From assembly GCA_964057225.1 (NCBI GenBank), contig OZ059896.1, positions 22,936,501-23,000,500 of the forward strand: a DNA stretch of 64,000 nt, read 5' to 3'. Positions 1-11,450 of the stretch are shown here, piece after piece (within the stretch, counting starts at the first letter, position 1; each line of letters begins with the position of its first letter). This stretch comes from Auanema rhodensis. Lineage: Eukaryota; Nematoda; Chromadorea; Rhabditida; Rhabditidae. The translations under genes were made by a program, and so were the position numbers. Below the pieces are notes generated by a model, which worked only from the letters and a program-made list of their open reading frames with translations, was not told the origin of the DNA and did not search any database.

Positions 1-176
1 AAATTTACGTGAACTTTAATTTATGCTAATTAAATGTACACTTGATGTGCACTTGGTATGTAACTCGCTTCACGTGAAAGATAAAGAGATGCGGTTTTCA
101 AAATTAGATTCCCCATGTCCATATTAGTCTAAAAACAAATTTTTATTGATATTGGTTCATGGTAACCATGACTTTG

Positions 177-352
177 AAATTTACGTGAACTTTAATTTAT
201 GCTAATTAAATGTACACGTGATGTGCACTTGGTATGTAACTCGCTTCACGTGAAAGATAAAGAGATGCGGTTTTCAAAATTAGATTCCCCATGTCCATAT
301 TAGTCTAAAAACAAATTTTTATTGATATTGGTTCATGGTAACCATGACTTTG
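177..352. repeat. Representative satellite monomer (type A) with internal motif map
   Basis: This copy is used as the numbering reference (monomer position 1 = base 177). It holds an ACGTGA core at position 6, a CACGTG at 39-44 (bases 215-220), GTGCAC at 48-53, and a second CACGTG at 71-76 (247-252) inside the 10-bp perfect palindrome TTCACGTGAA. It also has T- and A-tracts at 94-98, 100-103, 130-135 and 140-144, and the 15-base dyad TCATGGTAACCATGA at 157-171 (333-347). Five CpG sites are present. This is a type A copy (G148, A171). Type B copies have A148 and T171, which shortens the dyad arms from 7 to 6 bp. Type C copies have C144 and T158. CACGTG is the core target of bHLH-zip factors; whether anything binds here is unknown. 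Confidence 0.95.
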
Positions 353-3059
353 AAATTTACGTGAACTTTAATTTATGCTAATTAAATGTACACGTGATGT
401 GCACTTGGTATGTAACTCGCTTCACGTGAAAGATAAAGAGATGCGGTTTTCAAAATTAGATTCCCCATGTCCATATTAGTCTAAAAACAAATTTTTATTA
501 ATATTGGTTCATGGTAACCATGTCTTTGAAATTTACGTGAACTTTAATTTATGCTAATTAAATGTACACGTGATGTGCACTTGGTATGTAACTCGCTTCA
601 CGTGAAAGATAAAGAGATGCGGTTTTCAAAATTAGATTCCCCATGTCCATATTAGTCTAAAAACAAATTTTCATTAATATTGGTTTATGGTAACCATGTC
701 TTTGAAATTTACGTGAACTTTAATTTATGCTAATTAAATGTACACGTGATGTGCACTTGGTATGTAACTCGCTTCACGTGAAAGATAAAGAGATGCGGTT
801 TTCAAAATTAGATTCCCCATGTCCATATTAGTCTAAAAACAAATTTTCATTAATATTGGTTTATGGTAACCATGTCTTTGAAATTTACGTGAACTTTAAT
901 TTATGCTAATTAAATGTACACGTGATGTGCACTTGGTATGTAACTCGCTTCACGTGAAAGATAAAGAGATGCGGTTTTCAAAATTAGATTCCCCATGTCC
1001 ATATTAGTCTAAAAACAAATTTTTATTAATATTGGTTCATGGTAACCATGTCTTTGAAATTTACGTGAACTTTAATTTATGCTAATTAAATGTACACGTG
1101 ATGTGCACTTGGTATGTAACTCGCTTCACGTGAAAGATAAAGAGATGCGGTTTTCAAAATTAGATTCCCCATGTCCATATTAGTCTAAAAACAAATTTTT
1201 ATTAATATTGGTTCATGGTAACCATGTCTTTGAAATTTACGTGAAATTTAATTTATGCTAATTAAATGTACACGTGATGTGCACTTGGTATGTAACTCGC
1301 TTCACGTGAAAGATAAAGAGATGCGGTTTTCTAAATTAGATTCCCCATGTCCATATTAGTCTAAAAACAAATTTTTATTAATATTGGTTCATGGTAACCA
1401 TGTCTTTGAAATTTACGTGAACTTTAATTTATGCTAATTAAATGTACACGTGATGTGCACTTGGTATGTAACTCGCTTCACGTGAAAGATAAAGAGATGC
1501 GGTTTTCAAAATTAGATTCCCCATGTCCATATTAGTCTAAAAACAAATTTTTATTAATATTGGTTCATGGTAACCATGTCTTTGAAATTTACGTGAACTT
1601 TAATTTATGCTAATTGAATGTACACGTGATGTGCACTTGGTATGTAACTCGCTTCACGTGAAAGATAAAGAGATGCGGTTTTCAAAATTAGATTCCCCAT
1701 GTCCATATTAGTCTAAAAACAAATTTTTATTGATATTGGTTCATGGTAACCATGACTTTGAAATTTACGTGAACTTTAATTTATGCTAATTAAATGTACA
1801 CGTGATGTGCTCTTGGTATGTAACTCGCTTCACGTGAAAGATAAAGAGATGCGGTTTTCAAAATTAGATTCCCCATGTCCATATTAGTCTAAAAACAAAT
1901 TTTTATTGATATTGGTTCATGGTAACCATGACTTTGAAATTTACGTGAACTTTAATTTATGCTAATTAAATGTACACGTGATGTGCTCTTGGTATGTAAC
2001 TCGCTTCACTTGAAAGATAAAGAGATGCGGTTTTCAAAATTAGATTCCCCATGTCCATATTAGTCTAAAAACAAATTTTTATTGATATTGGTTCATGGTA
2101 ACCATGACTTTGAAATTTACGTGAACTTTAATTTATGCTAATTAAATGTACACGTGATGTGCTCTTGGTATGTAACTCGCTTCACGTGAAAGATAAAGAG
2201 ATGCGGTTTTCAAAATTAGATTCCCCATGTCCATATTAGTCTAAAAACAAATTTTTATTAATATTGGTTCATGGTAACCATGTCTTTGAAATTTACGTGA
2301 ACTTTAATTTATGCTAATTAAATGTACACGTGATGTGCACTTGGTATGTAACTCGCTTCACGTGAAAGATAAAGAGATGCGGTTTTCAAAATTAGATTCC
2401 CCATGCCCATATTAGTCTAAAAACAAATTTTTATTGATATTGCTTCATGGTAACCATGACTTTGAAATTTACGTGAACTTTAATTTATGCTAATTAAATG
2501 TACACGTGATGTGCACTTGGTATGTAACTCGCTTCACGTGAAAGATAAAGAGATGCGGTTTTCAAAATTAGATTCCCCATGTCCATATTAGTCTAAAAAC
2601 AAATTTTTTTTAATATTGGTTCATGGTAACCATGTCTTTGAAATTTACGTGAACTTTAATTTATGCTAATTAAATGTACACGTGATGTGCACTTGGTATG
2701 TAACTCGCTTCACGTGAAAGATAAAGAGATGCGGTTTTCAAAATTAGATTCCCCATGTCCATATTAGTCTAAAAACAAATTTTTATTAATATTGGTTCAT
2801 GGTAACCATGTCTTTGAAATTTACGTGAACTTTAATTTATGCTAATTAAATGTACACGTGATGTGCTCTTGGTATGTAACTCGCTTCACGTGAAAGATAA
2901 AGAGATGCGGTTTTCAAAATTAGATTCCCCATGTCCATATTAGTCTAAAAACAAATTTTTATTAATATTGGTTCATGGTAACCATGTCTTTGAAATTTAC
3001 GTGAACTTTAATTTATGCTAATTAAATGTACACGTGATGTGCACTTGGTATGTAACTCG

Positions 3060-4530
3060 CTTCACGTGAAAGATAAAAAGATGCGGTTTTCAAAAAATTA
3101 AATTCCCCATGTCCATATTAGTATAAAAACAAATTTTTATTAATATTGGTTCATGGTAACCATGTCTTTGAAATTTACGTGAACTTTAATTTATGCTAAT
3201 TAAATGTACACGTGATGTGCACTTGGTATGTAACTCGCTTCACGTGAAAGATAAAAAGATGCGGTTTTCAAAAAATTAGATTCCCCATGTCCATATTAGT
3301 ATAAAAACAAATTTTTATTAATATTGGTTCATGGTAACCATGTCTTTGAAATTTACGTGAACTTTAATTTATGCTAATTAAATGTACACGTGATGTGCAC
3401 TTGGTATGTAACTCGCTTCACGTGAAAGATAAAGAGATGCGGTTTTCAAAATTAGATTCCCCATGTCCATATTAGTCTAAAAACAAATTTTTATTAATAT
3501 TGGTTCATGGTAACCATGTCTTTGAAATTTACGTGAACTTTAATTTATGCTAATTAAATGTACACGTGATGTGCACTTGGTATGTAACTCGCTTCACGTG
3601 AAAGATAAAGAGATGCGGTTTTCAAAATTAGATTCCCCATGTCCATATTAGTCTAAAAACAAATTTTTATTAATATTGGTTCATGGTAACCATGTCTTTG
3701 AAATTTACGTGAACTTTAATTTATGCTAATTAAATGTACACGTGATGTGCACTTGGTATGTAACTCGCTTCACGTGAAAGATAAAAAGATGCGGTTTTCA
3801 AAAAATTAGATTCCCCATGTCCATATTAGTATAAAAACAAATTTTTATTAATATTGGTTCATGGTAACCATGTCTTTGAAATTTACGTGAACTTTAATTT
3901 ATGCTAATTAAATGTACACGTGATGTGCACTTGGTATGTAACTCGCTTCACGTGAAAGATAAAGAGATGCGGTTTTCAAAATTAGATTCCCCATGTCCAT
4001 ATTAGTCTAAAAACAAATTTTTATTAATATTGGTTCATGGTAACCATGTCTTTGAAATTTACGTGAACTTTAATTTATGCTAATTAAATGTACACGTGAT
4101 GTGCTCTTGGTATGTAACTCGCTTCACGTGAAAGATAAAGAGATGCGGTTTTCAAAATTAGATTCCCCATGTCCATATTAGTCTAAAAACAAATTTTTAT
4201 TAATATTGGTTCATGGTAACCATGTCTTTGAAATTTACGTGAACTTTAATTTATGCTAATTAAATGTACACGTGATGTGCACTTGGTATGTAACTCGCTT
4301 CACGTGAAAGATAAAAAGATGCGGTTTTCAAAAAATTAGATTCCCCATGTCCATATTAGTATAAAAACAAATTTTTATTAATATTGGTTCATGGTAACCA
4401 TGTCTTTGAAATTTACGTGAACTTTAATTTATGCTAATTAAATGTACACGTGATGTGCACTTGGTATGTAACTCGCTTCACGTGAAAGATAAAAAGATGC
4501 GGTTTTCAAAAAATTAGATTCCCCATGTCC
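3060..4530. repeat. Cluster of 178-bp long monomers carrying a +2 A insertion
   Basis: Five monomers in this stretch have two additional A residues after the TTTTC at monomer position 99, giving six A in a row (near 3,092, 3,270, 3,810, 4,330 and 4,508). All five also carry A86 (ATAAAAAGAT) and A129 (GTATAAAAAC). Between the first and last, the order of long (V) and normal (N) copies is V V N N V N N V V. These are the only 178-bp units I found in the window. They account for the +10 phase shift seen from 4.6 to 30.9 kb. Confidence 0.93.
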
Positions 4531-7402
4531 ATATTAGTATAAAAACAAATTTTTATTAATATTGGTTCATGGTAACCATGTCTTTGAAATTTACGTGAAC
4601 TTTAATTTATGCTAATTAAATGTACACGTGATGTGCACTTGGTATGTAACTCGCTTCACGTGAAAGATAAAGAGATGCGGTTTTCAAAATTAGATTCCCC
4701 ATGTCCATATTAGTCTAAAAACAAATTTTTATTAATATTGGTTCATGGTAACCATGTCTTTGAAATTTACGTGAACTTTAATTTATGCTAATTAAATGTA
4801 CACGTGATGTGCACTTGGTATGTAACTCGCTTCACGTGAAAGATAAAGAGATGCGGTTTTCAAAATTAGATTCCCCATGTCCATATTAGTCTAAAAACAA
4901 ATTTTTAATGATATTGGTTCATGGTAACCATGACTTTGAAATTTACGTGAACTTTAATTTATGCTAATTAAATGTACACGTGATGTGCACTTGGTATGTA
5001 ACTCGCTTCACGTGAAAGATAAAGAGATGCGGTTTTCAAAATTAGATTCCCCATGTCCATACTAGTATAAAAACAAATTTTTATTAATATTGGTTCATGG
5101 TAACCATGTCTTTGAAATTTACGTGAACTTTAATTTATGTTAATTAAATGTACACGTGATGTGCACTTGGTATGTAACTCGCTTCACGTGAAAGATAAAG
5201 AGATGCGGTTTTCAAAATTAGATTCCCCATGTCCATATTAGTCTAAAAACAAATTTTTAATGATATTGGTTCATGGTAACAATGACTTTGAAATTTACGT
5301 GAACTTTAATTTATGCTAATTAAATGTACACGTGATGTGCACTTGGTATGTAACTCGCTTCACGTGAAAGATAAAGAGATGCGGTTTTCAAAATTAGATT
5401 CCCCATGTCCATATTAGTCTAAAAACAAATTTTTATTAATATTGGTTCATGGTAACCATGTCTTTGAAATTTACGTGAACTTTAATTTATGCTAATTAAA
5501 TGTACACGTGATGTGCACTTGGTATGTAACTCGCTTCACGTGAAAGATAAAGAGATGCGGTTTTCAAAATTAGATTCCCCATGCCCATATTAGTCTAAAA
5601 ACAAATTTTTATTGATATTGGTTCATGGTAACCATGACTTTGAAATTTACGTGAACTTTAATTTATGCTAATTAAATGTACACGTGATGTGCACTTGGTA
5701 TGTAACTCGCTTCACGTGAAAGATAAAGAGATGCGGTTTTCAAAATTAGATTCCCCATGTCCATATTAGTCTAAAAACAAATTTTTATTGATATTGGTTC
5801 ATGGTAACCATGACTTTGAAATTTACGTGAACTTTAATTTATGCTAATTAAATGTACACGTGATGTGCACTTGGTATGTAACTCGCTTCACGTGAAAGAT
5901 AAAGAGATGCGGTTTTCAAAATTAGATTCCCCATGTCCATATTAGTCTAAAAACAAATTTTTATTAATATTGGTTCATGGTAACCATGTCTTTGAAATTT
6001 ACGTGAACTTTAATTTATGCTAATTAAATGTACACGTGATGTGCACTTGGTATGTAACTCGCTTCACGTGAAAGATAAAGAGATGCGGTTTTCAAAATTA
6101 GATTCCCCATGTCCATATTAGTCTAAAAACAAATTTTTATTTATATTGGTTCATGGTAACCATGTCTTTGAAATTTACGTGAACTTTAATTTATGCTAAT
6201 TAAATGTACACGTGATGTGCACTTGGTATGTAACTCGCTTCACGTGAAAGATAAAGAGATGCGGTTTTCAAAATTAGATTCCCCATGTCCATATTAGTCT
6301 AAAAACAAATTTTTATTGATATTGGTTCATGGTAACCATGACTTTGAAATTTACGTGAACTTTAATTTATGCTAATTAAATGTACACGTGATGTGCACTT
6401 GGTATGTAACTCGCTTCACGTGAAAGATAAAGAGATGCGGTTTTCAAAATTAGATTCCCCATGTCCATATTAGTCTAAAAACAAATTTTTATTGATATTG
6501 GTTCATGGTAACCATGACTTTGAAATTTACGTGAACTTTAATTTATGCTAATTAAATGTACACGTGATGTGCACTTGGTATGTAACTCGCTTCACGTGAA
6601 AGATAAAGAGATGCGGTTTTCAAAATTAGATTCCCCATGTCCATATTAGTCTAAAAACAAATTTTTATTGATATTGGTTCATGGTAACCATGACTTTGAA
6701 ATTTACGTGAACTTTAATTTATGCTAATTAAATGTACACGTGATGTGCACTTGGTATGTAACTCGCTTCACGTGAAAGATAAAGAGATGCGGTTTTCAAA
6801 ATTAGATTCCCCATGTCCATATTAGTCTAAAAACAAATTTTTATTGATATTGGTTCATGGTAACCATGACTTTGAAATTTACGTGAACTTTAATTTATGC
6901 TAATTAAATGTACACGTGATGTGCACTTGGTATGTAACTCGCTTCACGTGAAAGATAAAGAGATGCGGTTTTCAAAATTAGATTCCCCATGTCCATATTA
7001 GTCTAAAAACAAATTTTCATTAATATTGGTTTATGGTAACCATGTCTTTGAAATTTACGTGAACTTTAATTTATGCTAATTAAATGTACACGTGATGTGC
7101 ACTTGGTATGTAACTCGCTTCACGTGAAAGATAAAGAGATGCGGTTTTCAAAATTAGATTCCCCATGTCCATATTAGTCTAAAAACAAATTTTTATTAAT
7201 ATTGGTTCATGGTAACCATGTCTTTGAAATTTACGTGAACTTTAATTTATGCTAATTAAATGTACACGTGATGTGCACTTGGTATGTAACTCGCTTCACG
7301 TGAAAGATAAAGAGATGCGGTTTTCAAAATTAGATTCCCCATGTCCATATTAGTCTAAAAACAAATTTTTATTAATATTGGTTCATGGTAACCATGTCTT
7401 TG

Positions 7403-10400
7403 AAATTTACGTGAAATTTAATTTATGCTAATTAAATGTACACGTGATGTGCACTTGGTATGTAACTCGCTTCACGTGAAAGATAAAGAGATGCAGTTTT
7501 CAAAATTAGATTCCCCATGTCCATATTAGTCTAAAAACAAATTTTTATTAATATTGGTTCATGGTAACCATGTCTTTGAAATTTACGTGAAATTTAATTT
7601 ATGCTAATTAAATGTACACGTGATGTGCACTTGGTATGTAACTCGCTTCACGTGAAAGATAAAGAGATGCGGTTTTCAAAATTAGATTCCCCATGTCCAT
7701 ATTAGTCTAAAAACAAATTTTTATTAATATTGGTTCATGGTAACCATGTCTTTGAAATTTACGTGAACTTTAATTTATGCTAATTAAATGTACACGTGAT
7801 GTGCACTTGGTATGTAACTCGCTTCACGTGAAAGATAAAGAGATGCGGTTTTCAAAATTAGATTTCCCATGTCCATATTAGTCTAAAAACAAATTTTTAT
7901 TAATATTGGTTCATGGTAACCATGTCTTTGAAATTTACGTGAAATTTAATTTATGCTAATTAAATGTACACGTGATGTGCACTTGGTATGTAACTCGCTT
8001 CACGTGAAAGATAAAGAGATGCGGTTTTCAAAATTAGATTCCCCATGTCCATATTAGTCTAAAAACAAATTTTTATTAATATTGGTTCATGGTAACCATG
8101 TCTTTGAAATTTACGTGAACTTTAATTTATGCTAATTAAATGTACACGTGATGTGCACTTGGTATGTAACTCGCTTCACGTGAAAGATAAAGAGATGCGG
8201 TTTTCAAAATTAGATTCCCCATGTCCATATTAGTCTAAAAACAAATTTTTATTAATATTGGTTCATGGTAACCATGTCTTTGAAATTTACGTGAAATTTA
8301 ATTTATGCTAATTAAATGTACACGTGATGTGCACTTGGTATGTAACTCGCTTCACGTGAAAGATAAAGAGATGCGGTTTTCAAAATTAGATTCCCCATGT
8401 CCATATTAGTCTAAAAACAAATTTTTATTAATATTGGTTCATGGTAACCATGTCTTTGAAATTTACGTGAACTTTAATTTATGCTAATTAAATGTACACG
8501 TGATGTGCACTTGGTATGTAACTCGCTTCACGTGAAAGATAAAGAGATGCGGTTTTCAAAATTAGATTCCCCATGTCCATATTAGTCTAAAAACAAATTT
8601 TTATTAATATTGGTTCATGGTAACCATGTCTTTGAAATTTACGTGAAATTTAATTTATGCTAATTAAATGTACACGTGATGTGCACTTGGTATGTAACTC
8701 GCTTCACGTGAAAGATAAAGAGATGCTGTTTTCAAAATTAGATTCCCCATGTCCATATTAGTCTAAAAACAAATTTTTATTGATATTGGTTCATGGTAAC
8801 CATGACTTTGAAATTTACGTGAACTTTAATTTATGCTAATTAAATGTACACGTGATGTGCACTTGGTATGTAACTCGCTTCACGTGAAAGATAAAGAGAT
8901 GCGGTTTTCAAAATTAGATTCCCCATGTCCATATTAGTCTAAAAACAAATTTTCATTAATATTGGTTTATGGTAACCATATCTTTGAAATTTACGTGAAC
9001 TTTAATTTATGCTAATTAAATGTACACGTGATGTGCACTTGGTATGTAACTCGCTTCACGTGAAAGATAAAGAGATGCGGTTTTCAAAATTAGATTCCCC
9101 ATGTCCATATTAGTCTAAAAACAAATTTTTATTAATATTGGTTCATGGTAACCATGTCTTTGAAATTTACGTGAAATTTAATTTATGCTAATTAAATGTA
9201 CACGTGATGTGCACTTGGTATGTAACTCGCTTCACGTGAAAGATAAAGAGATGCGGTTTTCAAAATTAGATTCCCCATGTCCATATTAGTCTAAAAACAA
9301 ATTTTTATTAATATTGGTTCATGGTAACCATGTCTTTGAAATTTACGTGAACTTTAATTTATGCTAATTAAATGTACACGTGATGTGCACTTGGTATGTA
9401 ACTCGCTTCACGTGAAAGATAAAGAGATGCGGTTTTCAAAATTAGATTCCCCATGTCCATATTAGTCTAAAAACAAATTTTTATTAATATTGGTTCATGG
9501 TAACCATGTCTTTGAAATTTACGTGAAATTTAATTTATGCTAATTAAATGTACACGTGATGTGCACTTGGTATGTAACTCGCTTCACGTGAAAGATAAAG
9601 AGATGCGGTTTTCAAAATTAGATTCCCCATGTCCATATTAGTCTAAAAACAAATTTTTATTAATATTGGTTCATGGTAACCATGTCTTTGAAATTTACGT
9701 GAACTTTAATTTATGCTAATTAAATGTACACGTGATGTGCACTTGGTATGTAACTCGCTTCACGTGAAAGATAAAGAGATGCGGTTTTCAAAATTAGATT
9801 CCCCATGTCCATATTAGTCTAAAAACAAATTTTTATTAATATTGGTTCATGGTAACCATGTCTTTGAAATTTACGTGAAATTTAATTTATGCTAATTAAA
9901 TGTACACGTGATGTGCACTTGGTATGTAACTCGCTTCACGTGAAAGATAAAGAGATGCTGTTTTCAAAATTAGATTCCCCATGTCCATATTAGTCTAAAA
10001 ACAAATTTTTATTGATATTGGTTCATGGTAACCATGACTTTGAAATTTACGTGAACTTTAATTTATGCTAATTAAATGTACACGTGATGTGCACTTGGTA
10101 TGTAACTCGCTTCACGTAAAAGATAAAGAGATGCGGTTTTCAAAATTAGATTCCCCATGTCCATATTAGTCTAAAAACAAATTTTCATTAATATTGGTTT
10201 ATGGTAACCATATCTTTGAAATTTACGTGAACTTTAATTTATGCTAATTAAATGTACACGTGATGTGCACTTGGTATGTAACTCGCTTCACGTGAAAGAT
10301 AAAGAGATGCGGTTTTCAAAATTAGATTCCCCATGTCCATATTAGTCTAAAAACAAATTTTTATTGATATTGTTTCATGGTAACCATGACTTTGAAATTT

Positions 10401-11450
10401 ACGTGAACTTTAATTTATGCTAATTAAATGTACACGTGATGTGCACTTGGTATGTAACTCGCTTCACGTGAAAGATAAAGAGATGCGGTTTTCAAAATTA
10501 GATTCCCCATGTCCATATTAGTCTAAAAACAAATTTTCATTAATATTGGTTTATGGTAACCATGTCTTTGAAATTTACGTGAACTTTAATTTATGCTAAT
10601 TAAATGTACACGTGATGTGCACTTGGTATGTAACTCGCTTCACGTGAAAGATAAAGAGATGCGGTTTTCAAAATTAGATTCCCCATGTCCATATTAGTCT
10701 AAAAACAAATTTTTATTAATATTGGTTCATGGTAACCATGTCTTTGAAATTTACGTGAACTTTAATTTATGCTAATTAAATGTACACGTGATGTGCACTT
10801 GGTATGTAACTCGCTTCACGTGAAAGATAAAGAGATGCGGTTTTCAAAATTAGATTCCCCATGTCCATATTAGTCTAAAAACAAATTTTTATTAATATTG
10901 GTTCATGGTAACCATGTCTTTGAAATTTACGTGAAATTTAATTTATGCTAATTAAATGTACACGTGATGTGCACTTGGTATGTAACTCGCTTCACGTGAA
11001 AGATAAAGAGATGCGGTTTTCAAAATTAGATTCCCCATGTCCATATTAGTCTAAAAACAAATTTTTATTAATATTGGTTCATGGTAACCATGTCTTTGAA
11101 ATTTACGTGAACTTTAATTTATGCTAATTAAATGTACACGTGATGTGCACTTGGTATGTAACTCGCTTCACGTGAAAGATAAAGAGATGCGGTTTTCAAA
11201 ATTAGATTCCCCATGTCCATATTAGTCTAAAAACAAATTTTTATTAATATTGGTTCATGGTAACCATGTCTTTGAAATTTACGTGAAATTTAATTTATGC
11301 TAATTAAATGTACACGTGATGTGCACTTGGTATGTAACTCGCTTCACGTGAAAGATAAAGAGATGCGGTTTTCAAAATTAGATTCCCCATGTCCATATTA
11401 GTCTAAAAACAAATTTTTATTAATATTGGTTCATGGTAACCATGTCTTTG
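7403..11450. repeat. Dimeric (352-bp) higher-order repeat zone
   Basis: Monomers with A15 (GTGAAATTT) alternate with monomers with C15 (GTGAACTTT). A15 copies start at 7,403, 7,579, 7,931, 8,283, 8,635, 9,163, 9,515, 9,867, 10,923 and 11,275. Most intervals are 352 bp, that is two monomers; the exceptions are 176, 528 and 1,056. This is a two-monomer higher-order unit that was amplified and then interrupted by type A and type C copies. Confidence 0.85.
8727..10330. repeat. Seven-monomer (1,232-bp) tandem duplication
   Basis: Two rare variants occur as a pair: T93 (GATGCTG) at 8,727 and 9,959, and A170 (CCATATC) at 8,980 and 10,212. Within each pair the spacing is 253 bases, and the pairs lie exactly 1,232 bp (7 x 176) apart. 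The order of types between them also matches. The second copy departs from the first after about 10,330. Confidence 0.85.

Noticed and set aside
213-224. Budding-yeast CDEI centromere element (ATCACGTG on the minus strand)
   Set aside because: The eight bases fit RTCACRTG, but no CDEII/CDEIII context exists, and an E-box explains the match equally well.
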